From CAYJAD01 sp964371195 (GTDB lineage Bacteria > Desulfobacterota > Desulfovibrionia > Desulfovibrionales > Desulfovibrionaceae): DNA of 64,000 nucleotides. Both the position numbers and the translations under genes were made by a program. Numbering within the stretch: the stretch's first letter is position 1; each line of letters begins with the position of its first letter. Shown piece by piece: positions 34,367-43,717 of this stretch. The stretch is from assembly GCA_964371195.1 (NCBI GenBank), contig CAYJLD010000001.1, positions 1 through 64,000 on the forward strand, in the 5' to 3' direction. The notes below the pieces were generated by a model that was not told where the DNA came from, did not search any database, and worked only from the letters and a program-made list of their open reading frames with translations.

Positions 34367-34479
34367 TGCCAATTTATTCCTAGTAGTTGAATGTGTTGAT
34401 ACCTGAATGTTATATTATCTACTTTTTTAGTAAAAAAGTAAAGTAAATTGGATAGCTCTCATGCTAAGAGCATAACTGT

Positions 34480-35307
34480 CTAAAATAAAGAGTATATATG
34501 TTGAGTAAAAGAATTTGTAGCTATATTGGGAGGTAGCTTATGCATAAGTTTATGAATTGATGTAAGCTTTGTGATGTTAGTAAACATATTAGCATCATAA
34601 GGCTGCAAAAGGCATTGTTGCAATAAGTGTGGATAAGCATTGGATAATTCGGGCATATTAACAAATATTTCCCAGCATTTTTCATCCTTGAGAATAATAT
34701 AGCTAGCAAATAGATGGAACATAAAATAATCAAACGCTTTATCTTCCTTAGCCCAATACTCTTCAAGAAATATTTTCAGTAGAAAAACTAATCTATTGCC
34801 ACATTTTGCATGCATAAGCCAATTGGATAGGCAGCGTTTGTCAATATTTCTTGTTTGTTCAGAAAAAATAATATTCAAATGAGGTTTAGAGGCCAGATTA
34901 CACCAAGGAGGAAATTTAAAAGTAAAAAAATCTTGTTCTAAAATGTAACTAGGTACGGTACTTGTCAATAAGACTGTGGAATCTATCCATGTGCCACCAT
35001 ATTTTGCCAATAATGCTACTCGAATATAGTCGCTGAAATGAGCCTCTGACATAAGTCCTTTTTGAAATTTATCTAGAATATGTTTTGGTATTTCAATATA
35101 GTCATGTATTTTTTGCTTATCAAGAACTTTTATTTTGAAATTTGTTTGATATGCTTCAATGCTATTTAAACATGTCTGCACTATTTTAGGAGCATGTTCC
35201 CTTCCTTGTAACCAGCATTGCCAAATATATTTTGTATTAAATTTAGATATAGATGTATCTAATTTTACGTCGAAAATATAATTATATTTAGCTAAGTACT
35301 CTATCAT
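34480..35307 (-). CDS. Capsular polysaccharide synthesis-type glycosyltransferase
   Basis: A 275-residue protein of the Caps_synth (GT32-like) family. KYIWQCWLQGREHAPKIVQTCLNSI is the typical opening. SEAHFSDYIRVALLAKYGGTWIDSTVLLT carries the aspartate motif (WIDST, replacing DxD) at about 88-115. It has no membrane segment and should act in the cytoplasm on lipid-linked acceptors. It is followed by the ABC flippase about 113 bases on, and preceded by a GT8 gene after 20 bases. Confidence 0.8.
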   Translation of the reverse strand: MIEYLAKYNYIFDVKLDTSISKFNTKYIWQCWLQGREHAPKIVQTCLNSIEAYQTNFKIKVLDKQKIHDYIEIPKHILDKFQKGLMSEAHFSDYIRVALLAKYGGTWIDSTVLLTSTVPSYILEQDFFTFKFPPWCNLASKPHLNIIFSEQTRNIDKRCLSNWLMHAKCGNRLVFLLKIFLEEYWAKEDKAFDYFMFHLFASYIILKDEKCWEIFVNMPELSNAYPHLLQQCLLQPYDANMFTNITKLTSIHKLMHKLPPNIATNSFTQHIYSLF

Positions 35308-35327
35308 TAATGACCTCTATTCACACA

Positions 35328-36449
35328 TTACATCTCAATGAATGATGTCTTTTGTGCATAATGCCACCAGATATTTGCAAATGGTACCTGTGTAGAAATC
35401 CATGGTTTTTCTGGGGAGCAAAAGTGTATTATATGTGCATTTTGCAAAGCATTGATATAACAATTAAAATCTTCATGCGATACATATTTTTTGAGTTCTT
35501 CAAGATTTACATGCGTTTGTAAATTCCATTGTGGATTAATAAATTTAACCTTACCTTGCATTATACTATTAATAATGCACTGATCTACTGTGCGTGGTCT
35601 TATAACTTCTTGTAATTTATCGAGGCATTTGTGGGTAAAATTGATATTAACTAATTTTTCTATATCTAATATTAATAAACCAGAATTAAAATAATTTTGT
35701 ACATTATCTAGTTTAAGAGTATTTTTAGCATAGTTATTTAATACTGTGTCATATTCAACTTTGCATTTAAATTTATATTCTAGCACTGCTCCCATGGGCA
35801 TGTTACTTAAATCCATTTGGAATAATTTATCTATGTCAGATATAAAAATCATATCGCAGTCAAGATATAAAACACGTTGATAATTTTCAAAAATTTTAGG
35901 AATAAAAAATCTATAATATGCTTCCTTGCTAAAGTGAGCATGTATTTTAAAAATACATGTATCAAGTTCATTTAAATAAGGTGTTATATTTATGAAGCGT
36001 ATATGAAAGTTTTCACTTTGTAATGACAGTATATTTTGTTGATGTTTCATGCTCAAATCAGTGTGTAAAACACAAATATCATACGTAGTATCATACACAC
36101 AGTGTTCACGCATGCTGTATAAAGCCACGCCTAAGTATGGTGCATATGCATCATTAGTAGCAAAGGCATAGCAAAATGGATACTTGGCATAGTATGGAGC
36201 TGGCTTGAAAGGTAAAATGTGTGTAAAGTTTGGCATTTGCTCATATGCATCTGCCGGCAGATGTTGTTCTAAAGTTTGCAAAATTTTGATAGCATTGATT
36301 TTTTGCCTGCCCCATTGCTCATAATGGGCTAAAGCCGTATTTATTTGGGCATATATTAGTGGGTCAATATGGTTTTTTTGTAGCATATGGCCTAAGCTTT
36401 CAGCATAGGCTAGCAAGTTGATATAGTGTAAGTTCATTTTGTCTTGCAT
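35328..36449 (-). CDS. Glycosyltransferase family 8
   Basis: A 373-residue protein. The N-terminal ~85 residues are helical and specific. The GT8 domain starts YPFCYAFATNDAYAPYLGVALYSM. It includes the metal-binding DxD in RVLYLDCDMIFISDIDKLFQMDLS (about 190-210), AVLEYKFKCKVEYDTV, YFNSGLLILDIEKLVNI and the C-terminal IIHFCSPEKPWIS with the conserved His-x5-Pro-W. GT8 enzymes are retaining galactosyl- or glucosyltransferases, as in LPS core synthesis. It heads the long minus-strand run of the locus. The 752-base region upstream probably holds the promoter. Confidence 0.85.
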   Translation of the reverse strand: MQDKMNLHYINLLAYAESLGHMLQKNHIDPLIYAQINTALAHYEQWGRQKINAIKILQTLEQHLPADAYEQMPNFTHILPFKPAPYYAKYPFCYAFATNDAYAPYLGVALYSMREHCVYDTTYDICVLHTDLSMKHQQNILSLQSENFHIRFINITPYLNELDTCIFKIHAHFSKEAYYRFFIPKIFENYQRVLYLDCDMIFISDIDKLFQMDLSNMPMGAVLEYKFKCKVEYDTVLNNYAKNTLKLDNVQNYFNSGLLILDIEKLVNINFTHKCLDKLQEVIRPRTVDQCIINSIMQGKVKFINPQWNLQTHVNLEELKKYVSHEDFNCYINALQNAHIIHFCSPEKPWISTQVPFANIWWHYAQKTSFIEM

Positions 36450-37201
36450 AAATTTAGTCCATTAGCCACATACTTAATATAAAACGCATGAAAAAGTGTA
36501 AAAGTGGTGGCAAAGTCAACACGCCCCGAAAATCAAGAGTAGGGGGGCTTTGTGTTACTCTCTACTCTCATGCAGCTTTAAAACTCTCTAAAAGTAACGC
36601 ATTTGACCAGATGAATGGTCTTGCTCGTTAAGTTCCACCCAAAAAGTACCACGAAGTGGTATAGCAGTACAGATACTGAGAGTAATGCAATTGATTTTTG
36701 GACCTTATTGCCAAGACAGTTTTTTGCTTAAATAAGGCTTATTAGTAGTAAGATGTGAAAATCAAACATTAAAAATATTGCTTACCCAAAAAATACTATA
36801 GCTGGTGATAGTTGTTTTTTCAATAAGTATATGCCCTTGTCCTTGGAATTTTTATGGGTAATAAATTAATACTTTATCGTAGATAAGTTGTTTGCTGTGC
36901 AGGAATATTTTTTTATACTTGCAGATATATAAATCATGTGCTGTGCATATTGCATACATAGTATTAGATGCGTAGCTATGCTTTGAAAATCTTGAAGTAA
37001 AAAATATATACTTTCCATTGTTAATCGTGACTAAGTGCTTTGAATTTGTATTGCAATTTGTCAAAGATTCAATGCCAGAAACTTAGTCTAACAAAACTTG
37101 ACAAAAAATATACAAAACTATACTTGACCTAAGGTTTTTAGGATATAGCACGATAAGTTACACTAAGTATAACTAAATTTTTTAATAGCTAGGAGCGTCA
37201 A
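36450..37201. other. Intergenic region with structured GC-richer segment
   Basis: Divergent region between the polysaccharide run and a chemoreceptor. 36520-36700 is richer in G and C than its surroundings. It holds tight hairpins GACCA/TGGTC (36609-36624) and TACCAC/GTGGTA (36648-36662), with TTACTCTC (36555-36562) facing GAGAGTAA (36678-36685). On the minus strand 36588-36704 is open for 38 codons and ends in a stop, with protein-like composition and no start codon or ribosome site. It could be a small structured RNA or the remnant of a gene. The rest is AT-rich with no gene. Confidence 0.35.
37098..37124 (+). promoter_or_regulatory. Possible sigma70-type promoter for the chemoreceptor
   Basis: TTGACA (37098-37103) and TATACT (37119-37124) separated by 15 bases, about 78 bases before the chemoreceptor start. 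The hexamers are good but the spacer is short, so the assignment is tentative. Confidence 0.3.
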
Positions 37202-39580
37202 ATGAAAGTTGCAAGTAAAATCCTTTTACCCATGTGCAGTATTATTCTTTTGGGAATGATATTCATTGCTTATATTACATATAGCATGAGTTCAGATAAT
37301 ATGAACACAGCCCAACAAGACTTGAATGTGATGGCTGTAAATAACACAATCTCTGAGTTAAGTGGTATTCATGAGTTTAATGTGCTCAATGCTATTTCAC
37401 TTTCTCAAACTGGTCTTTTGCAACCCTATCTTGCTGGTACACCTGAAGAAGTAGAAGCTAATACCCAAGGGGCTATTGATCGTATTGTAAATATGCGTAA
37501 AACATATAGTTATGCTATGTTGGGTATTGTGGATACAAAAGGTATTACTCTTAGGCATACTGAAGAAAATATGATTGGTACGGATTTTTCAAAAGATTAT
37601 ATGTTTACCAATGCCATGCAGGGGCATGTAACTGCTGGAGCTCCTTTTTTATTTCAGGGCCGTGTAGTATATGCTGTTTCTTCTCCAGTGTTTAAGACTG
37701 GTACTAAGGAAATAATTGGTGTAGTTTTTAATGTAACCTATCTTGATGATACATTTAGTAAACGTATACCTCTTGGTCAAAAGGGTTCGTTTATGGTGGC
37801 AGACAGAAATGGTTCTGTGTTTTTAAGTAGTAATGCTGGCGATGTGCTTAAATTGCAACTTAACGATACCCCATGGGGTAAGAGTATTATGCAGACAAAA
37901 TCTGGTAATCTTAACTTTGATATTAACAATGAAAGTAAGTTTGCATATTATGATGAGCAAAAAGATACAGGCTGGGTGGCTATAGCGGCCTTAGATGTAA
38001 ATGAGTCAAATCAATCAAGCTTAGTTCTTGGGCAACGAATCTTTGGTATTGCAGCTATTGTAACGCTTATTATTGTGCTTGTTACAGGTGTTTGTGTGTT
38101 TAACTTACGTAAATCATTATTAAACTCTGTAAAGTTTGCTCAAGATATAGCCAATGGCAAACTAGATACTAAGATTGCCAAGGTAAGTAAGGATGAAATT
38201 GGCATGTTAGCTGAATCATTACAGAATATTTCAACAGTTTTGCGTAGCATTATTGATGAATATAACCGCCTTGAGTTTGACATAAAGCATGGTGATTTGC
38301 TTGCTGTTTCTGATGTACGGAACTTTAAGGGTGATTTTGCTAATTTAGTTAGCGGAACTAATGCTATTATTGCTAGTTATGTATCTGTTATTGATAAAAT
38401 TCCATCTCCCGTTGTAGTGCTTGATAGCAAACTACGGGCTAAATATGTAAACAAAGCTGGTGTTGAACTTGCTGGTGCTAGCTATCTTGATAAGCCTTGT
38501 AGGGAATTGTTTGCTCGTGAGGATGATGGAGGCCCAGGTGATGGTTTGCAAAAAGCCTTTAGCTCTAAGACTCCACAGGGTGGAGAAACAAAAGCTCATC
38601 CGCAAAACAAAACTCTTGATATTGTATATAATGCTATACCGTTGATTGATGAAAATAGCGGAGAGGTAAATGCAATATTACAGCTTATAACTGATGTAAC
38701 AGTATTTAAAGCCACTCAGCAAACAATTTTACATGTTGCTGAACAGGCAACCCAAATATCTTCGCAAGTGGCAAGTGCATCTCATGAGTTAAGCACGCAA
38801 TTGAAGTACTCTGAAGAAATAGCTGCGGTGCAAGCTGAGCGTGCATCTACAGCCAATGATATCATGCAAACTATGAATGATGATGTAAGTACAATGGCTA
38901 GTATGGCACAAGAAGCATCTGAAGCCTCAGAAAATGCAAGAAATGAAGCTGTAACAGGCTCTACAGTTGTAAGTAAGACTGTAGAAAGCATTAGGGCAGT
39001 GGAGATGCAATCTGAAAAGCTAAAAGATGGCATGGAAAAGTTGAATGCAAATGCTAATGCCATTAATGAAGTTATTATCACCATTGGTGATATTGCAGAC
39101 CAAACTAACTTGCTTGCATTAAATGCTGCCATTGAGGCTGCAAGGGCTGGGGAGTCTGGACGTGGATTTGCTGTTGTTGCTGATGAAGTAAGAAAACTAG
39201 CAGAAAAAACAATGTCTTCTACTACGCAAGTGCAAGAGGCTATTACGGCTATTCAAGATAGTGTTAGCGTGAGTGTTGAACAAGTAAATCAATCTGCCAC
39301 TGAAGTTCAAAAAACTAGCCAATTGGTAAGTGAAACTGGTGCAGTGTTTAAGAGTATTATGGAGATGGTGGAACAAACAACTGCTAAGGCTCAAAATATT
39401 GCGACTTCTAGCGTGCAACAGGCTGAGCACAGTCAAAATGTTAATTCACAACTTACGGAAGTTAATCAGTTGGCAGCGCAAACAGCTACTAGCATGCAAG
39501 AGTCATTGAATTCTATTGCAGATTTAACTACACAAAGTCAGGCTTTGAGTGAATTAATCACCACCATGCAGAAATCATAA
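37202..39580 (+). CDS. Methyl-accepting chemotaxis protein with Cache and PAS domains
   Basis: A 792-residue inner-membrane chemoreceptor. TM1 is at ~8-28. A periplasmic double-Cache-like domain at ~35-275 includes GIVDTKGITLRHTEENMIGTDF, VYAVSSPVFKTGTKEIIGVVFNVTYLDD and FAYYDEQKDTGWVAIAALD. TM2 is at ~280-300 and HAMP at ~305-360. A PAS domain at ~400-505 contains IPSPVVVLDSKLRAKYVNKAG. The signalling domain has the hairpin tip IGDIADQTNLLALNAAIEAARAGESGRGFAVVADEVRKLAEKT. There is no C-terminal pentapeptide. AGGAG precedes the start. The ligand is unknown; Cache domains often bind small organic acids or amino acids. Confidence 0.92.
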   Translation: MKVASKILLPMCSIILLGMIFIAYITYSMSSDNMNTAQQDLNVMAVNNTISELSGIHEFNVLNAISLSQTGLLQPYLAGTPEEVEANTQGAIDRIVNMRKTYSYAMLGIVDTKGITLRHTEENMIGTDFSKDYMFTNAMQGHVTAGAPFLFQGRVVYAVSSPVFKTGTKEIIGVVFNVTYLDDTFSKRIPLGQKGSFMVADRNGSVFLSSNAGDVLKLQLNDTPWGKSIMQTKSGNLNFDINNESKFAYYDEQKDTGWVAIAALDVNESNQSSLVLGQRIFGIAAIVTLIIVLVTGVCVFNLRKSLLNSVKFAQDIANGKLDTKIAKVSKDEIGMLAESLQNISTVLRSIIDEYNRLEFDIKHGDLLAVSDVRNFKGDFANLVSGTNAIIASYVSVIDKIPSPVVVLDSKLRAKYVNKAGVELAGASYLDKPCRELFAREDDGGPGDGLQKAFSSKTPQGGETKAHPQNKTLDIVYNAIPLIDENSGEVNAILQLITDVTVFKATQQTILHVAEQATQISSQVASASHELSTQLKYSEEIAAVQAERASTANDIMQTMNDDVSTMASMAQEASEASENARNEAVTGSTVVSKTVESIRAVEMQSEKLKDGMEKLNANANAINEVIITIGDIADQTNLLALNAAIEAARAGESGRGFAVVADEVRKLAEKTMSSTTQVQEAITAIQDSVSVSVEQVNQSATEVQKTSQLVSETGAVFKSIMEMVEQTTAKAQNIATSSVQQAEHSQNVNSQLTEVNQLAAQTATSMQESLNSIADLTTQSQALSELITTMQKS

Positions 39581-39609
39581 ACTTGATACATATAGATCTA
39601 AAGATAATG

Positions 39610-39637
39610 GTCGCCCAGGGTTTTACTCTTGGGCGAC
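39610..39637. terminator. Hairpin between convergent chemoreceptor genes
   Basis: GTCGCCCA (39610-39617) / TGGGCGAC (39630-39637), 12-base loop, 30 bases past the plus-strand chemoreceptor stop. Neither side has a long T-run, so it is a weak or factor-assisted terminator candidate. The following segment 39655-39780 is G+C richer and holds further small hairpins (GCCAGAA/TTCTGGC at 39742-39760, GCAAA/TTTGC at 39722-39737). Confidence 0.4.
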
Positions 39638-39785
39638 TAAATAGTCGGTCGTACATTCAAGTTGAATCCGCCGGTACTGAAAAACGCGTTTCACGCATTT
39701 TTCTAAAAAGGCACGCTCGCTGCAAATATCGCTTTGCGAACGCCAGAAGCTAGTTCTGGCTTATTTTACGCAGCGCAGTTAATAA

Positions 39786-42059
39786 TTATTTTTTTAACTC
39801 CTCAATAAGCTCAGATAGTTTATGTGATTGATCACTAAGCAAGCTTACGGCATTGCTGGCTTCTTGCATAGCGTTTGTGTTTTCGTTGACAACGTTTGCC
39901 ACTTCAGAAATAGAGCTAGCTATTTCATCGGATGTGGCAGACTGTTCCTCACTGGCTGTAGCAATAGCCCGAATACCATCGGCACTTTCTTCAGCCATGT
40001 GCAAAATGCCATTTAAGGCGTCACCACTATTTATGGCCAGTTCGGTGGCCTCTTCAATACTTTTAACTGTGGCATCAATTTGGCGTACATTGGTCTCAGT
40101 ACTTTGCTGTATGGCAGTAATAGCATTGGATACATCCGCTGTGGAAGTCATTGTTTTTTCGGCAAGTTTACGTACTTCGTCAGCTACAACAGCAAAACCT
40201 CGTCCTGCTTCACCTGCTCTTGCAGCTTCAATGGCTGCATTTAGTGCAAGCAAATTAGTTTGATCTGCTATATCAGAAATGACACTCATAACGGCATTGA
40301 TAGATTGTGCATGATTTGCAAGTTCACTCATGCCACTACGTATTTCAATGGATTCCTCACGCAAGCGTAACATGGTTGTTTCGCATTGCTTAATGACTTT
40401 CGCACTTTCTGTGGATTTTTGTTTGGTTGCCTCAGCAAGCTCTGCACTGTTGTTTGAATTTTTTGCGACTTCTAATACAGTGCTATTCATTTCATCCATA
40501 GCTGTGGCTGTTTCAGTCATGCGCATTGAAACTACCTCAGATCCTTGTTTAGATATAGTTATTTGTGAAGTGAGCTCATCAGAAGCAGTAGCAATATTTT
40601 CAACAATGCTTTCTAGTTGATTAGCAGCGTCATGACGTCCATCTGTTAGGGCCTTTTCAGCATTGTTTAATAGTTGCACTTCTTGATTGCGATCAAAAAC
40701 CATATCAACATAACCTACATGTTGACCTTCATTATCATAGAGTCGTGCTGCCATAGCTCTAAAATACCCAAGGCCAGGTTGTTCAAAATTGACACTGTTA
40801 ATGCCTTTCTCGCATGACTCAATGGCGCAGTTTTCGGTACGACAGATGGTTGCACCCCAGTTATAGCATGGTAAACCTATGAGCTCTTCTGGTTTTTTAC
40901 CAAGCATATTGCAAACACCGCTATTGACAAAGATGAAGTTTCTATCTTTATCCATGGCTGCAAGAGGCGATGGTATGCAATTTAATATGGACTCATACCA
41001 AAAGCTTTGTCGTTTTAGCTTTTGTACCATATCTTCTAGACCATGTGCTAAAAGTCCATATTCATCATTGCTATTAATATTGATATTAGCTTCTTCTCCC
41101 TTAGCTACAGCAGCTGCATAGGTGGCAATTTTTCTAATGGGAGAGCTAAGTTTTATACCAATAAAAATGGCAATGGCAAGCATGATAACAAGCACAGCTG
41201 TAGCTATACCTAAGGTACTAATTTGAGCCATTTTCTCGGTTTTTAATACATCGCTAATGGGGAGGCCAATAAACCACATGCCAACTATTTTGCCACTAAG
41301 GTTTTTTGCAGGCCAGTAGGCAGATAGGTATTCCACTCCTTGAATAGTATTGTTACCAAAAAATACCTTACCTTCACTTAGCACTTGCTTTTTAATTACT
41401 TGGTTGTCTAAGGTCGTGCCAATAATACGAGCACCTTGAGCATTTTTAAGTGTGGTCATGGTACGAGTATCATTGGTAAAGAAAGTAACTTCAGCATGTA
41501 AAAAGTTGCTAAGCCAGTCAAAAAAATTTGTATTTGTTATGGCGTTACCAACAGATATAGTACCCACCATGTTGCCATTATAATATACAGGAGTTGACGC
41601 TCGAAATGAAGGAGCTGCAACACCCAGTACAAGACTTGTGTTAGCATTACCTTTAAGGGCAGCAATGATGCTATCTTGGTTGGCGATGCTATCCCCAGTT
41701 TTGCTTGAATGGGCTCGTTTTAGAATATTTCCTTTTTCATCAGTGATAGTTACAATACTTGTGCCTGTGGCTTTCATGATGTCAGTGGCTAGCTTACTAA
41801 TAGCAATCACATCTTTATTGGCAATGGCTACATCTAATCCATTATATTTGGTGCTCAAAGCACTCTTATCAAAAAGTTCTCTTTTCACTGCATCGGTGAT
41901 GGTGGTAAAGTGTTTTTGTGCTTCAACAACTTTTCCATTCAAGACCTCAGTGAGTGGCTTGGAGTAATAATATGTAGAAACAAAATAAATTGCTCCTGAA
42001 CTTACAAGCAAAAGCAAAACAATGGTAAAGACAAATTTCTGAGTTACTGATAAATTCAT
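39786..42059 (-). CDS. Methyl-accepting chemotaxis protein with cysteine-rich PAS
   Basis: About 757 residues from the ATG at 42059, which has GGGGGA just upstream; a longer frame from 42083 adds eight residues. TM1 at ~5-28. A single-Cache-type periplasmic domain follows (GTSIVTITDEKGNILKRAHSSKTGD, STPVYYNGNMVGTISVGNAI, KNLSGKIVGMWFIGLPI). Then TM2, HAMP, and a PAS domain (ILNCIPSPLAAMDKDRNFIFVNSGVCNMLG) with four cysteines in LPCYNWGATICRTENCAIESC, a pattern suited to a metal or redox centre. The signalling tip is ISDIADQTNLLALNAAIEAARAGEAGRGFAVVADEVRKLAEKT. It converges on the other chemoreceptor. Confidence 0.92.
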   Translation of the reverse strand: MNLSVTQKFVFTIVLLLLVSSGAIYFVSTYYYSKPLTEVLNGKVVEAQKHFTTITDAVKRELFDKSALSTKYNGLDVAIANKDVIAISKLATDIMKATGTSIVTITDEKGNILKRAHSSKTGDSIANQDSIIAALKGNANTSLVLGVAAPSFRASTPVYYNGNMVGTISVGNAITNTNFFDWLSNFLHAEVTFFTNDTRTMTTLKNAQGARIIGTTLDNQVIKKQVLSEGKVFFGNNTIQGVEYLSAYWPAKNLSGKIVGMWFIGLPISDVLKTEKMAQISTLGIATAVLVIMLAIAIFIGIKLSSPIRKIATYAAAVAKGEEANININSNDEYGLLAHGLEDMVQKLKRQSFWYESILNCIPSPLAAMDKDRNFIFVNSGVCNMLGKKPEELIGLPCYNWGATICRTENCAIESCEKGINSVNFEQPGLGYFRAMAARLYDNEGQHVGYVDMVFDRNQEVQLLNNAEKALTDGRHDAANQLESIVENIATASDELTSQITISKQGSEVVSMRMTETATAMDEMNSTVLEVAKNSNNSAELAEATKQKSTESAKVIKQCETTMLRLREESIEIRSGMSELANHAQSINAVMSVISDIADQTNLLALNAAIEAARAGEAGRGFAVVADEVRKLAEKTMTSTADVSNAITAIQQSTETNVRQIDATVKSIEEATELAINSGDALNGILHMAEESADGIRAIATASEEQSATSDEIASSISEVANVVNENTNAMQEASNAVSLLSDQSHKLSELIEELKK

Positions 42060-42385
42060 GATTCCCCCATAATTTTCATGCATTTAAGATTAGTCATAGC
42101 CATTGTGTAGAGTAAGAGAAGTACAGCGCGAATGCGAGAACACAATATTTGGCGAAAGTAGATTTCCGTCACAGTTGTTTAGGTCACTTGGAGAGGGGTG
42201 ACCCTTATTAAATTAGCCTAAAAAGTTATACGAGGATATTTTTTTTGTCAATGGATAGATCTAAATTAAATATTTGGCCTTGAATGATTTACATAATAAT
42301 TATTTTCCCTATATAAATAATGACTTAGTATGATAACTGTTTTGCTCATTTTGAATAAATACAGATTGTTATTGTCTTTGCGTGG

Positions 42386-42413
42386 ATTTATGTTCCCTTT
42401 ATGGAACATAAAT
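42386..42413. promoter_or_regulatory. Enhancer palindrome for NtrC-type regulator, yeiH side
   Basis: Perfect 11-bp inverted repeat ATTTATGTTCC (42386-42396) / GGAACATAAAT (42403-42413) with spacer CTTTAT. The core TGTTCC-N6-GGAACA recurs at 43989-44006 with a one-base different spacer. It lies about 100 bp upstream of the -24/-12 promoter at 42499, the usual distance for a sigma54 activator site. The nearest candidate activator is encoded at 44552-45922. Confidence 0.75.
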
Positions 42414-42498
42414 GTTTAACCTAATAAGTAGTGAATAAAGTTGTAAATATAATACTCTGTATTTATAGAATTTTTAAAATTTATGCTCTGCGCACTGA

Positions 42499-42514
42499 TG
42501 GTATACTTCTTGCT
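42499..42514 (+). promoter_or_regulatory. Sigma54 (-24/-12) promoter of the YeiH-family gene
   Basis: TGGTATACTTCTTGCT keeps the GG and GC pairs at the exact spacing of the consensus TGGCAC-N5-TTGC. It sits 57 bases before the start codon and about 100 bp after the enhancer palindrome at 42386-42413. Confidence 0.7.
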
Positions 42515-42570
42515 TTATGCGTCGTTATGTTTCATGATGCCCACGAACGTAACCTTTTAAGGAGAACCTA

Positions 42571-43659
42571 ATGTCAGAAGTTTCGGTTTCAGTCCCACAG
42601 AAAAATAGTCCCAGTTTTAATATGCTGGTACTACAAAGCTTGCCTGGTCTTTTACTTGTAATTGCAGTGGCAGTAGCCTCATTTTATTTAGCCCCCCTTT
42701 TAGCTAAGATTCCTTTTTTTAGAGATTATTTAAGTCTAAAAGATTTCTTGTTGGCCATAATTATCGGTATGATTATTCGTAATACTATTGGTATAGCACC
42801 AATTTTTCAACAAGGCTTGTCTTATTCAACTATTATGACAAAAACAGGTATTGTGCTCATGGGGGCTAGCTACTCATTGGCTGGCTTGCTTGCTGTTGGT
42901 TTTAATGCTGTATTGTTTATCTGTGTATTTTTATTTGTTTCCGCACTGATAATGATGTGGTTGTGTCTAAGGCTCAAAATGTCTGCACCGTTATCTGCAT
43001 GTCTTGCTGCTGGTATGTCGGTTTGTGGGGTTTCAGCAACTATTGCTATGGCTCCAGCTGTGCGTGCAAAAAATGAGGACATGGCTTACTCCATAGCTAT
43101 TGTGCTTATGTTTGGCCTTATTGCATTAGTTGTATTTCCTATTGTGGGACGTATTTTTGAACTTTCTGATACACAATTTGGTGCATTTGTAGGGGTTGGT
43201 ATTATTAATTCTGCACAGGTTCTTGGTGCAGGGTTTGCTTATAGCAATGAGGCTGGTACAGTTGCAGGTATCTATAATATAGGGCGTGTATTATTCCTAC
43301 CCTTTGTGATTTTGATGCTAGCAATTATGGTTACTACGCATGAAATGAAAATGGATCAAAATGCCGAAGCAGTAAAAATCAATAAATTACGTTTGATTTA
43401 TGAAAAATTTCCATTATTTGTGCTTGGTTTCCTAGCCGTTGTTTGCATGAATACATTTGGATTATTATCTGATGCAGAAATTAAAGTAGCCAAGAATTTT
43501 ATGGCTTGGGCCTTTTTGCTTGGCTTTGCAAGCATAGGTATGACAACTAACTTAGGTGATCTCAAGGCCGCAGGAGTTCAGGGTATTATACTTGGATTTG
43601 GGGTTGCAACTATAAAGGCTGTGATAGTGTTGTTTGCAGTAATGGCTTTTATTGAATAG
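42571..43659 (+). CDS. YeiH/UPF0324-family putative sulfate/sulfite exporter
   Basis: A 362-residue integral membrane protein with about ten hydrophobic segments. Family motifs: LSLKDFLLAIIIGMIIRNTIGI, KTGIVLMGASYSL, the conserved SVCGVSATIAMAPAVRAKNEDMAYSIAIV, VGVGIINSAQVLGAGF and GFASIGMTTNLGDLKAAGVQ. The family is annotated as putative sulfate exporter; biochemical proof of the substrate is thin. AAGGAG precedes the ATG. The gene stands alone with its own enhancer, sigma54 promoter and terminator, so its expression should depend on an NtrC-type activator, probably the one encoded at 44552-45922. Sulfite or a sulfonate-derived anion is a reasonable guess for the cargo. Confidence 0.88.
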   Translation: MSEVSVSVPQKNSPSFNMLVLQSLPGLLLVIAVAVASFYLAPLLAKIPFFRDYLSLKDFLLAIIIGMIIRNTIGIAPIFQQGLSYSTIMTKTGIVLMGASYSLAGLLAVGFNAVLFICVFLFVSALIMMWLCLRLKMSAPLSACLAAGMSVCGVSATIAMAPAVRAKNEDMAYSIAIVLMFGLIALVVFPIVGRIFELSDTQFGAFVGVGIINSAQVLGAGFAYSNEAGTVAGIYNIGRVLFLPFVILMLAIMVTTHEMKMDQNAEAVKINKLRLIYEKFPLFVLGFLAVVCMNTFGLLSDAEIKVAKNFMAWAFLLGFASIGMTTNLGDLKAAGVQGIILGFGVATIKAVIVLFAVMAFIE

Positions 43660-43677
43660 TATAAATAACATTTCGTG

Positions 43678-43713
43678 AAAAAACCCTTCGAAGTTTTCGG
43701 AGGGTTTTTTTGT
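43678..43713 (+). terminator. Rho-independent terminator after the YeiH-family gene
   Basis: AAAAAACCCT (43678-43687) pairs with AGGGTTTTTT (43701-43710), and the T-run continues to 43711. It is 19 bases past the stop codon. Its A-rich left arm makes it usable from the other strand too. Confidence 0.85.
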
Positions 43714-43717
43714 GTAA

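Larger units (their letters stand above)
42060..42570. other. Intergenic region upstream of the YeiH-family gene
   Basis: Divergent region of ~510 bases. 42115-42225 is G+C richer with a GGTCAC/GTGACC stem (42181-42202). It reads open on the minus strand for about 40 codons with no start, so no gene is called. The right half carries the enhancer palindrome and the -24/-12 promoter listed separately. Confidence 0.5.

Noticed and set aside
36852..37064. Minus-strand 70-codon frame upstream of the chemoreceptor
   Set aside because: Low-complexity AT-rich composition with no family resemblance and no ribosome site.
40000..41121. Several plus-strand frames of 80-136 codons
   Set aside because: All are antisense to the chemoreceptor on the minus strand and rich in Ser/Ala as expected for shadows of helical coding sequence.
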